Source: Nitrospirota bacterium (GTDB lineage: Bacteria; Nitrospirota; Nitrospiria; Nitrospirales; Nitrospiraceae). Taken from it: a stretch of DNA of 64,000 bases. The translations under genes and the position numbers were made by a program. The stretch is from positions 186,001-250,000 of the forward strand of contig JACRLR010000016.1 of NCBI GenBank assembly GCA_016219645.1. The letters are read 5' to 3'. Shown here in pieces: positions 42,484-49,808 of this stretch (its first letter is position 1; each line of letters starts with the position of its first letter). Under the pieces are notes generated by a model. That model saw only the letters and a list, made by a program, of their open reading frames with translations. It did no database searches and had not been told where the DNA came from.

Positions 42484-43815
42484 TTACGTGGGAGAGATCC
42501 CCGGAGGCTTAAGGGGTAAGTAGATATGGAACGTTGTCCCGACTCCTAGCTCGCTCTCCACGGTAATCTTGCCATGGTGGGCATCGACCACGTCTTTCAC
42601 AATCTTGGTGCCTAATCCTGTCCCGCCATGCTTGCTGCTTTTTGCAGCCGCTGTAAAAAGTGAGTCCCGGACCTCAGGAGGCATGCCTTTGCCCGTATCT
42701 TCTATGGTCACATTGAGTGCAACTCCGACCGGTTCTTCCCTGGCCGACACAGTAATCATGCCTCCGGGCTGCACCTCAGGAATCGCATTGTTGACGAGAT
42801 TATACAGGGCGTTGAACAGCCGCCGCTCATCGGCCACGAGGTTCGGCGTTCGGCCGAGCCCGGAGGTGTGAATCGAGACCCCCTTCTGGCTGGACCACCA
42901 CTTCAATGTGTCCACCACTTCCGTGATGACTTTGTCGATCCGGCAAGGAGCGAAATCCGGGGGCGTGCTGAGTCCCTTCACGCAATCGCTGATTTCCTTT
43001 ACCCGGTCCTGCATCCGGCGTGAGGAGTTCTCTACCATCCCGACCACTTCGTTAAACCGTTCGAAACTTTTCTTGGCCTGGGCGTCTCCCTTCGCGATGG
43101 TGTCTCCCCACAAGTCCTTGAGCTCGCCGTGCATCAGTTCTGCCCCGACCACCACGGGCATCAGGAGATTCTTGATGTCATGACTGATATCACCGAGTAA
43201 CCGTACCACCTCTGCCAGTTTTGCCTCGTGGTAGAGCCGGGCCTGTTCGATCGACGATGCCGTGATCGCGGACACGATGCTCAAAATCGCGACATCGTCG
43301 TCGTCGAGCAATCCTCCCCGTTTATTGAGAACCTCGAGCACGCCGATGGGCTCGCCTTCCCACCGTTTCAGAGGGATGGCAATCATGTCGTGTGTAGTGT
43401 GCTTGGTCAATTCATCGATCGTGGAACTGTGGCGAGGGTCATGCTTGACGTCACGCACCACGAGAGGAGTACCGGACTGAAAGACAGACCCGGCGATTCC
43501 CTGACCCCAGGGAATCGCAGTCCCAGCCTTCACGGGGCTTTCTCCGATGGAATGGCGAAAGATGAGTTGTTGTGAGGCCGGATCTGCGAGGAGAATCGAT
43601 CCGCTTTCTGCCTGCACCACGTCAAGTGCCGTGCGGAGAGCTTTCGCCACCAGCTCATCCGGCGTCAAATGTTCAAACAGGGCTTCGCTGATACGGCGCG
43701 CTGCTTCAAGCTCCCGATCCTTCCTCACCCTTCGCCGGTCGTCTTCACGGCGTGGAGCCGCACGCCGTTCCTTCGGCACAACTTGTTCTGTCAATGGGTT
43801 GTCCTTCTTATCCAT
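42484..43815 (-). CDS. GAF-domain sensor histidine kinase
   Basis: 443 residues, soluble. GAF domain (about 40-205: ILLADPASQQLIFRHSIGES, IPLKRWEGEPIGVLEVLNKR), a dimerisation/phosphoacceptor helix with DISHDIKNLLMP, and HATPase_c (N box LYNLVNNAIPEV, G1 IEDTGKGMP, G2 GGTGLGTKIV). Upstream, across a nonamer hairpin, lie two single-domain response regulators on the other strand, possible partners. The start codon lies 4 nt from the hairpin. Confidence 0.92.
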   Translation of the reverse strand: MDKKDNPLTEQVVPKERRAAPRREDDRRRVRKDRELEAARRISEALFEHLTPDELVAKALRTALDVVQAESGSILLADPASQQLIFRHSIGESPVKAGTAIPWGQGIAGSVFQSGTPLVVRDVKHDPRHSSTIDELTKHTTHDMIAIPLKRWEGEPIGVLEVLNKRGGLLDDDDVAILSIVSAITASSIEQARLYHEAKLAEVVRLLGDISHDIKNLLMPVVVGAELMHGELKDLWGDTIAKGDAQAKKSFERFNEVVGMVENSSRRMQDRVKEISDCVKGLSTPPDFAPCRIDKVITEVVDTLKWWSSQKGVSIHTSGLGRTPNLVADERRLFNALYNLVNNAIPEVQPGGMITVSAREEPVGVALNVTIEDTGKGMPPEVRDSLFTAAAKSSKHGGTGLGTKIVKDVVDAHHGKITVESELGVGTTFHIYLPLKPPGISPT

Positions 43816-43975
43816 CTGGTCTGTTTGGTCTATTCGGTCTCTCTGGTCTATCTAGTCTGTCCGGTCTATCTGGTCTGTTCGGTCTATCTCGTCTGTTCAG
43901 TCTGTCTCGTGTGTTTGAATGAACGAAACTAACCTGACCACCCAGATAGACCAGAGAGACTAGACAGACCCCTCA
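43812..43975. repeat. Nonamer inverted repeat, longest uninterrupted array
   Basis: Positions 43819-43917 contain eleven consecutive 9-nt units (GTCTGTTTG, GTCTATTCG, GTCTCTCTG, GTCTATCTA and so on) without gaps; loop GAATGAACGAAACTAACC; shorter complementary arm of four units. This is the clearest display of the 9-nt period. Confidence 0.9.
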
Positions 43976-44125
43976 GGCTCATCTCGCGAGGTATTTTGCG
44001 TCGACACTATACTCGGTTGTCGGACCGGAGTGAATAGACTCAAACGAGGGGAGTCCATTTGAGGGGATAGTCAGCGTGGCGTCGGAAGAGTATACGTTTC
44101 AGACAAAATGTGCAGGCGCAGGGGT

Positions 44126-44215
44126 CTATCTTGTCTATTCAGTCTGTCAGGTCCTAAGTTTGGACCGGACCAGACAAACCAGATAGACCGAACAGACCAG
44201 ACAGACCAGACAGTG
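44126..44215. repeat. Nonamer inverted-repeat hairpin
   Basis: GTCTATCTT/GTCTATTCA units, loop GGTCCTAAGTTTGGACC, complementary CCAGACAAA/CCAGATAGA units, ending 18 bp before the response-regulator ATG. Confidence 0.85.
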
Positions 44216-44232
44216 GCATTGCGAGTACGAGC

Positions 44233-44625
44233 ATGTCTATGGCGCGAGTGCTTATAGTTGATGATGAAGAGCATGTCAGGCAAGTAGTCAGCCTTGTGCT
44301 GAAACAAGGTGGCTACGAAGTAATCGAGGCGGCTGATGGCGAAGAAGCCATCGCCATGATCCAATCCTATCCCTCCGGCTTCTCAGCCCAAGCAATTATC
44401 TGTGACATTAACCTTCCCAAAGTGAGCGGGCACGAGTTCATCGCATTCATCCGGCAGCAGCTTCCGACCGTTCCCGTCATCGTACTGACCGGGTATCCCG
44501 ATGTCCAGGGAGCTGCGGCACTGTTCAAACAAGGTGTAGTCGATTATCTCATCAAGCCTGGCAGGGCAGATACGTTGTTGGATGCAGTCAGGCGGGCAAT
44601 CGGTGAACAGACGCTGATCGGGTAG
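44233..44625 (+). CDS. Single-domain response regulator
   Basis: 130 residues, a stand-alone receiver (CheY-like). Acidic pocket LIVDDEE, phosphoacceptor Asp58 in IICDINLPK, Thr in VLTGYPD and the KPG lysine in YLIKPGRAD. No output domain. Lies divergently from the GAF histidine kinase. An ATTTGAGGGGATA motif at 44057 lies about 165 bp upstream. Confidence 0.92.
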   Translation: MSMARVLIVDDEEHVRQVVSLVLKQGGYEVIEAADGEEAIAMIQSYPSGFSAQAIICDINLPKVSGHEFIAFIRQQLPTVPVIVLTGYPDVQGAAALFKQGVVDYLIKPGRADTLLDAVRRAIGEQTLIG

Positions 44626-44830
44626 GCCGCCACGCGGCGGCACGTCTCGTATCTCTCGCGCATCCTGGGAGCCACCCCCCTCATTTGAGGGGATAGGCAT
44701 ATATCGTTATCCCGTGATACCTGATAGCCGCTGATGGCTGGAGGCGGAGGACCAAGGGCTTTTGGGAAAACTCTGTGGATACAGAGAGGGGTCGTTGGTC
44801 TGCACGTCTGGGAGAGTAGGAGTACACCAC
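44626..44830. other. Intergenic region with G-rich motif
   Basis: A small GCCGCC/GGCGGC hairpin directly follows the stop codon (44627-44642), and a second ATTTGAGGGGATA motif lies at 44683-44695. No gene is seen. Confidence 0.4.
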
Positions 44831-44955
44831 GCAGGATGCTTAAAAAGGCCGTTCAGCAAGGCCGCAGCGAGCGAAGAAGCGAGGCGTACCCTTGCGGTAC
44901 GTTGAGCCTCTGAGCGATGCGAGAACGAAGCTGGCGGACTTTTTCAGCATCCTGC
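44831..44955. mobile_element. 125-bp palindromic MITE-like element
   Basis: Ends GCAGGATGCT and AGCATCCTGC are perfect inverted repeats, followed inward by TAAAAAGGCCGTTCAGC and GCTGGCGGACTTTTTC. Interior: AAGCGAGGCGTACCCTTGCG. Shared with 56965-57087. Confidence 0.8.
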
Positions 44956-44983
44956 TAAGGGCCTAATACAGAGGGGAGGCATT

Positions 44984-45364
44984 ATGAGTCTAGGGAGAGT
45001 GCTTATCGTGGACGATGAGTCGGACGTGCGAACATCCGTGCGCCTTATCTTAACGAAGGCAGGATACGATGTGGATGAAGCCGAAGATCCAGAGGCAGGA
45101 GTCGCCTTGGTGAAATCAACACGTAGTCAGGTGCCCTTGAGTGCGATTGTGACCGATCTCAATATGCCGAAGATCAACGAGATCATCGTGATTCCCTATT
45201 ATCGTTCCCAATACCCCACCTGTCCGATCATTGTGCTGAGTGGATCACCAAAGCTGGAGAAAGCCTCCAACATGTTCAAGGCAGCCGGTGTGGAATTCCT
45301 TCCAAAACCGATTAACCAAGAGCAGTTGTTGAGCGCCCTGAAGAATGCCGTCAAGGCCGGGTAA
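44984..45364 (+). CDS. Single-domain response regulator
   Basis: 126 residues, stand-alone receiver: LIVDDES, phosphoacceptor Asp58 in VTDLNMPK, Ser in VLSGSPK and KPI lysine in FLPKPINQ. The loop after the phosphoacceptor reads KINEIIVI instead of the usual G-rich turn. AGGGGAGGC precedes the ATG. Together with the regulator at 44233 it is a plausible target of the GAF kinase. Confidence 0.92.
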   Translation: MSLGRVLIVDDESDVRTSVRLILTKAGYDVDEAEDPEAGVALVKSTRSQVPLSAIVTDLNMPKINEIIVIPYYRSQYPTCPIIVLSGSPKLEKASNMFKAAGVEFLPKPINQEQLLSALKNAVKAG

Positions 45365-45522
45365 TTGAAAGACAAGAGGGACTGGCCCCTCCGTCGCCTC
45401 TGGGCTGAGGAGGGTGCCTGTCCCTTTGTTCTCGTCTGTCCCACCCTTCCCATTTCCCCCCTAGCAGGATGCTGAAGAAGTCCGCCGGCAGAGGGAGGGT
45501 GACCTGGTCGTCCTCCTGCTCG
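45365..45522. other. Intergenic region with partial MITE end
   Basis: Contains a solo end AGCAGGATGCTGAAGAAGTCC at about 45463-45483. Nothing else recognised. Confidence 0.4.
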
Positions 45523-45726
45523 CGGAACGCGCGCCCTGAGAAGGGCCTCGTTCGACGGCCGCACGTAGACCAACAGGGGTGTCCTTCCAAGAGAAAAAAA
45601 CAGGCAAGCTTGGACAGGTCAATTCGTTAGATGGTGCTCGCCTGGGTTACTGGCACGTCTTGGCGTGCCAGTGGGTGGGCGGGTGAGAAGGTCGCGCGCA
45701 ATCGAGGATCGACCAGGCTACCCTTG
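45523..45726. repeat. 204-bp direct repeat, copy 2
   Basis: Near-identical to 40317-40520. Here it is not next to a matching left palindrome arm, so the left border differs from copy 1. Confidence 0.85.
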
Positions 45727-45858
45727 AAAGATAATATAAAATAGAAATGGAGCGCGCAGTGAAAATCGGCACGGCTCCTCCCTCATGGGACGAAAAGAAA
45801 AATCTTGACGGGAGGGGAAAGAAAGGTCCGGAATGAGCAAAGTGTGCAGAATCCTTGC

Positions 45859-46077
45859 CTAGGAGGCCCATTTCAGCGCGAGCTTCTTCTGGTTCACGGC
45901 ACAGTCTCTGAGGTACAGGTTAATCAAGTGCTGGTAGGGCATATTAAGTTCTGCCGCCAGCCCTTTGAAGTATCCGATCGTGGCCCGATCCAATCGGATT
46001 GTAATCGACTGTTTTAATAGACCCCGATAGGGATTTCGTGCTCCCTTCATCTTCGAGAAATCATATTCGGTTCTCAT
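45859..46077 (-). CDS. brnA: BrnA-like antitoxin
   Basis: 72 residues: SKMKGARNPYRGLLKQSITIRL with breaks, then a ribbon-helix-helix with YFKGLAAELNMPYQHLINLYL, typical of CopG/BrnA antitoxins that follow a BrnT toxin gene. It starts 3 bp after the BrnT stop codon. Binds its own operator and neutralises BrnT. Confidence 0.85.
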   Translation of the reverse strand: MRTEYDFSKMKGARNPYRGLLKQSITIRLDRATIGYFKGLAAELNMPYQHLINLYLRDCAVNQKKLALKWAS

Positions 46078-46080
46078 GGG

Positions 46081-46380
46081 TCACCTCCCGTAATGTGTGG
46101 CTTCCTGGCGAGTCGCCTTTCGGGCCGAAATAATCCGAATGACATGATCACTTTCCCTATAGCAGTGGCAGACGACCAGGACTCGCAATTTAACGCTAAT
46201 GCCAAGCATGATGAATCGATCTTCGTTATCTGAATGGTCCGGGTCAAAGAATCGAATGGCCGAGTCGTCGAGAAACACCGTCTGGGCTTCCTCGAATGAG
46301 ATGCCATGCTTCTTGATGTTTTGGCGATTCTTAGCCTCGTCCCACTCGAACCGCAATTCAAGCATATGTACAGTGTACAT
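46081..46380 (-). CDS. brnT: BrnT-family RNase toxin
   Basis: 99 residues; ATG 46365 gives the more usual family start (MLELRFEWDEAKN). FEWDEAKNRQNIKKHGISFEEA is the BrnT hallmark; the RelE-like fold ends with VIRIISARKATRQEA carrying conserved Arg residues. Cleaves RNA during stress. Both candidate start codons lie inside the palindrome at 46363-46383. Confidence 0.9.
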   Translation of the reverse strand: MYTVHMLELRFEWDEAKNRQNIKKHGISFEEAQTVFLDDSAIRFFDPDHSDNEDRFIMLGISVKLRVLVVCHCYRESDHVIRIISARKATRQEATHYGR

Positions 46381-46383
46381 ATG
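46363..46383. promoter_or_regulatory. Perfect 21-bp palindrome over the brnT start
   Basis: CATATGTACA-G-TGTACATATG. It covers both possible brnT start codons and is the likely operator for BrnA autoregulation. Confidence 0.65.
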
Positions 46384-46544
46384 CGCGAGCGGTCGCGCAA
46401 TAGCGTTCCGACGGAGCCGTCACAGCGGGGTTAAAGCGCGCCCTTCGACTTTGCTCGGTTCAACTAGGCTCACCACAAGCAGGACAGGCACCACAGGCAG
46501 GGCAGGCCGCAATGAGGAAAGACTCCCGGCCCCGTTTCTTCCTT

Positions 46545-46637
46545 TCAAGTCCTTGACTGGTATGGCTTCAAGCCATGCGTCAAAATGAACCACTGGGCGA
46601 TCTCAGGAGAAATCTACGCGTCGATCCAGATCTTCAC
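46545..46637 (-). pseudogene. DUF5615 (PIN-like) toxin remnant with in-frame TAG
   Basis: The GTG start overlaps the DUF433 stop codon (GTGA), as in intact DUF433-DUF5615 pairs. The frame reads VKIWIDA, then TAG, then ISPEIAQWFILTHGLKPYQSRT and stops at 46545. The family consensus starts with a WIDAQxSP motif, so the TAG probably arose from CAG. The rest of the toxin is missing. Confidence 0.65.
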
Positions 46638-46858
46638 GCTGCGAGGATGGGATGATCAAGCCGACTGCTGGCAAAACGAAGGCACGCCGGGATGTCTTCT
46701 GCTTCGAGATCCGGCAGCTCTTTGAGGACTTGTTGCTGAGTGAGCCCTGCGGCGAGAAGATCCAGGACGTCAATCACCCGAATCCGCATCCCACGAATGC
46801 AGGGTCGCCCTCCGCACTGTGCAGGATTCACAGTGATGCGTTCTGCGAGTTCAGCCAT
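46634..46858 (-). CDS. DUF433 antitoxin-like protein
   Basis: 74 residues with the DUF433 signature (ITVNPAQCGGRPCIRGMRI, VLDLLAAGLTQQQVLKELPDLEAEDI in pieces). DUF433 proteins contain a helix-turn-helix and usually precede a DUF5615 PIN-like toxin; here that toxin is broken, leaving an orphan antitoxin. Confidence 0.88.
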   Translation of the reverse strand: MAELAERITVNPAQCGGRPCIRGMRIRVIDVLDLLAAGLTQQQVLKELPDLEAEDIPACLRFASSRLDHPILAA

Positions 46859-47422
46859 GATGAAAACCTCTTGAGCAAATCCGTCGCCTACATATTTACC
46901 GAATGAATTTCGATCCCCAGGCTGGGAGGTAAGTCTAGTGAAAACTCGGTCGTTTAGCTACTACCCCAGCGAACATCCCCTGGACTAGGAGTCTGGGTTG
47001 TGCCCGTACAAGAAATGAGGACATTCCGGTCTTCTTCTGTCAGACGATAGGCAGGCGATAGACAGAATTCAGAATGTCCCGCTTCTTATACTCAAAACTC
47101 AGAACCGGCTTCATTTCGCCCGTCCCGCCCCCCCCCCGCCTCTAACTCAGAACCCAGAACTCAAAACTGTTTCGCTTGTCCCGCTTTTCGCGCCTTTCTC
47201 GCCCGTCTCGCCCATTTGGCCCTTCCCGCCTCCCCAGGCCCCCCCCCTCATTCGGGGGGGACTCATCTGTGGGTATTGTTATGGGAATCGGGATGGGAGT
47301 ATAAACCGCGCAGTGCATATCGATAGAAGATGTGCAGATTCACGATCGGGAGCCTGGGTTTCTATCTTGTATTCTCACCAGTGACGTTTTCAATTACTAC
47401 GTCACCTGAAGGGTCTGAAGGC
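46859..47422. repeat. Intergenic region with 76-bp repeat copy 2 and heptamers
   Basis: Contains the second copy of the 76-bp repeat (47015-47091, compare 26084-26159), ACTCAGA heptamers (about 47093-47170), a C-homopolymer run and CCCGTCTCGCCC-type tracts. No gene is seen. Confidence 0.5.
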
Positions 47423-47905
47423 ATGCGCCCATCACGACCGTCTCTGCTTCATATCAGCCCTCGTCTGATCCTGCTCATGAGTCTGATGTTCCTTGCAGGC
47501 TTGGCTGGCTGTGGACCGGCTTCCTCTGATGGCGAGCCGCCCTTGTCTCAGAAGAACCAGCCACCACGAACCGATCTCCTCGCCTCGTCCGGAAGTTCCG
47601 CGACAGCAAGCCCTGCTCCCCTTGCTTCAGAAAATAGGACAGGCTCCCTGCCTGGGCAGGGGACACCCCGAATGCCGGCAAACCCAATAGACGACTTAGT
47701 CGTACCAGCATGGATTGCCAAGGACCTTTCCTCGTCGGATGTTGGCACCAGGCTCAAGGCTCTGGACGCCTGGGTGATGTTTGCTCCTATTGGATCGATC
47801 GATCCCTTGATCCTGGCCTATGTGAATGATGAAGAACGGGTCCGGGCTCGTGCAATGGAATTGATCGAGCAAGACTGGGCCCGTGCTGGTGGTTTATTGG
47901 AATAA
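47423..47905 (+). CDS. Lipoprotein of unknown function
   Basis: 160 residues from ATG 47423, preceded by GAAGG. A lipoprotein signal with lipobox LAGC (LMFLAGLAGC) is followed by a Ser/Pro-rich linker. The C-terminal part (DVGTRLKALDAWV, IDPLILAYVNDEERVRARAMELIEQDW) looks like one or two HEAT-type helical repeats. Membrane-anchored, role unknown. Upstream of the second Tps cluster. Confidence 0.7.
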   Translation: MRPSRPSLLHISPRLILLMSLMFLAGLAGCGPASSDGEPPLSQKNQPPRTDLLASSGSSATASPAPLASENRTGSLPGQGTPRMPANPIDDLVVPAWIAKDLSSSDVGTRLKALDAWVMFAPIGSIDPLILAYVNDEERVRARAMELIEQDWARAGGLLE

Positions 47906-47988
47906 GACGAAGGCGTTGACTGCGAAATTGGGATAGCGTGGTTGCTTAATAGGGGAATGACTTTTTTAGATCCACACAGGAGGTACTT

Positions 47989-49647
47989 ATGAGGTATCCA
48001 CGGAAATTTGTACAGCGAATCGGGCTTGTGTCGACTCTGCTGATTGGGGGAGTTTTCGGAGGACTGATGACGCCGCTTCCGTCGGAAGCCCTGCCGCCGA
48101 CTGTCACACTCAAGGTCGATAACGGAACCCCAGCCTCAATCCTAAGCACAACGAACACATCCTCGGCCTGTACAACGACTGAACTGACTCTGGGCTATAC
48201 TCACTGCTACGCGATTAACACGGCCCTTACCGTCGCCGGCGCCGGCGCTGCGGTTAACCGGTCATATAATGTCCGGAATGCCCCGGGCGCCACGGCGCGA
48301 CTGAGAGTGGGCGACAACGCTGGCAGCGATAAATTTTCGTTAATCGGGGTGCAATTCATACCAGCGGTGACGAACTGGGGTTCCGCTGCTGCCAACGCCA
48401 ACGAAACGCACGTGTTGACCATAGCCATGTCCAATATATTTGACTCCGCTGCCAATGTGAACAATAAGGGGACGTATGTTTGGGCCATAAGGGCCGGCGG
48501 CGAGTTCCGTGCAGGGCCGACTACGGCGGGTGCCTGTACCGGATTTACAACGACTGGCGTATGCAATAACATCGGTAATTCGGTGACATTCCCGGGGACG
48601 GGAACATTTAGCCCCGCCCTTACGAACAGAAACATTTTAAGCCCTGCTGGTTCAGTCGCCAATACCCAGCCGCTGAGTTTTACTGTAGCGGGCCCCACTA
48701 CAGCCATCGTGAGTTTCAACGGACTCACGAATACAACCCTGGGTCAGGTGAATCCAACCTATCCGTCATTCGTCTGCGATCTCAACGGCGGTAACTTAGA
48801 TACCACCGATGTATGCAAACCGACCATTACCCAAACCATGACGGTCACATTGAAGGGGCCGGATTCATTTGTGCTGGTAAACGGTGGGGATGCGTTTGGA
48901 GCGAACTGCGATGCCACGCTCACTGCCAAACAACAGAAGCAAATTGCATTTTTGACGAAGCTTGTGAAATTTCTAAACTGGTGGGAGAGCACACACCCCA
49001 ATCCTCGCCTCAGCGCATTTATCGACAAGATCGAGGCGTTTCTCGCCGTGGTAAACACGGTAGATCCGAACTGTGGAGGAGCGACGCTTGTCAACTTAGA
49101 TATTGCCACTGCTGCCGCGCTCGATCAGGTGGCGTTTGCGGCGAGCGGCGGAGCGGAGGGGGAGCCCGCGCCGCCTCATTATTACGCTGTGATCAGCAGC
49201 CCCGGCTTGACTTGGGAGGGGGCAAGAACTGCGGCCGCAAGTATAAGGGAAGACTGCCACTTGGCCACCATCACTTCGGAGGCTGAACAGGCGATTATCA
49301 ATGCCCTGCTACCTGATCCCAGCGGACTTGAAGGCACTCAAGATTACTGGATTGGAGGAACACAACCAGGTGAATCTGCTGAGCCGAGCGGCAATTGGCA
49401 GTGGATCAATGACGAAGGCATCTTTTGGAACAATGGGTCAACCGGGATGTATGCGAACTGGGGATCTCTCCTCACGTGTCCAACCTGCGATAATGAGCCG
49501 AACAACTCCGGTGGTTACGAGAACCGCTTGACCGTGGATAGTCGCTATTTGTGGGGCTGGAATGACCTTAACAGCGGAAATTCCTCCGTTGAAGGCTATA
49601 TTACTGAAGGAACTCAAGGAGTTTGCCAGCCGCCGGTGATTGATTGA
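47989..49647 (+). CDS. Exported protein with C-terminal C-type lectin domain
   Basis: 552 residues. Signal peptide at about 10-35; a Thr/Asn-rich beta domain (about 40-290); a helical spacer (KFLNWWESTHPNP); and a C-type lectin-like domain (about 395-545) with HYYAVISS, CHLATITSEAEQ, YWIGGTQ, GNWQWINDEG, DNEPNNSGGYE and WGWNDLN, including EPN and WND residues that bind calcium and sugars. Strong AGGAGGT ribosome site. Placed just before TpsA-2, it may be a surface binding partner of that system (inference). Confidence 0.85.
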   Translation: MRYPRKFVQRIGLVSTLLIGGVFGGLMTPLPSEALPPTVTLKVDNGTPASILSTTNTSSACTTTELTLGYTHCYAINTALTVAGAGAAVNRSYNVRNAPGATARLRVGDNAGSDKFSLIGVQFIPAVTNWGSAAANANETHVLTIAMSNIFDSAANVNNKGTYVWAIRAGGEFRAGPTTAGACTGFTTTGVCNNIGNSVTFPGTGTFSPALTNRNILSPAGSVANTQPLSFTVAGPTTAIVSFNGLTNTTLGQVNPTYPSFVCDLNGGNLDTTDVCKPTITQTMTVTLKGPDSFVLVNGGDAFGANCDATLTAKQQKQIAFLTKLVKFLNWWESTHPNPRLSAFIDKIEAFLAVVNTVDPNCGGATLVNLDIATAAALDQVAFAASGGAEGEPAPPHYYAVISSPGLTWEGARTAAASIREDCHLATITSEAEQAIINALLPDPSGLEGTQDYWIGGTQPGESAEPSGNWQWINDEGIFWNNGSTGMYANWGSLLTCPTCDNEPNNSGGYENRLTVDSRYLWGWNDLNSGNSSVEGYITEGTQGVCQPPVID

Positions 49648-49760
49648 GTACGGAGAGCCTCCGGTTCCATCGTGAGGCCCCTGTCGCAATTGCAGTGAGA
49701 CTCGGTATATAACTCCGTGGGCTCTGTCAGGCACGAACAGGAGACGGTTCTCTCAGTCAT

Positions 49761-49788
49761 GGGGAGAGCAGTTGTTGCTGCTCTCCCC
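49761..49788. terminator. Hairpin between lectin gene and TpsA-2
   Basis: Perfect 11-bp stem GGGGAGAGCAG / CTGCTCTCCCC with a 6-nt loop; followed by TGTCTC, so only a weak U tract. Confidence 0.55.
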
Positions 49789-49808
49789 TGTCTCGAACGA
49801 GAAATAGA

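Noticed and set aside
43812-43975. CRISPR array
   Set aside because: The units are 9 nt, gapless and degenerate, without spacers of constant length, and no cas genes are near.
44211-44225. TGGCATTGCGAG as a sigma54 promoter upstream of the response regulator
   Set aside because: The TGGCA and TTGC parts overlap; the required 5-bp spacer is missing.
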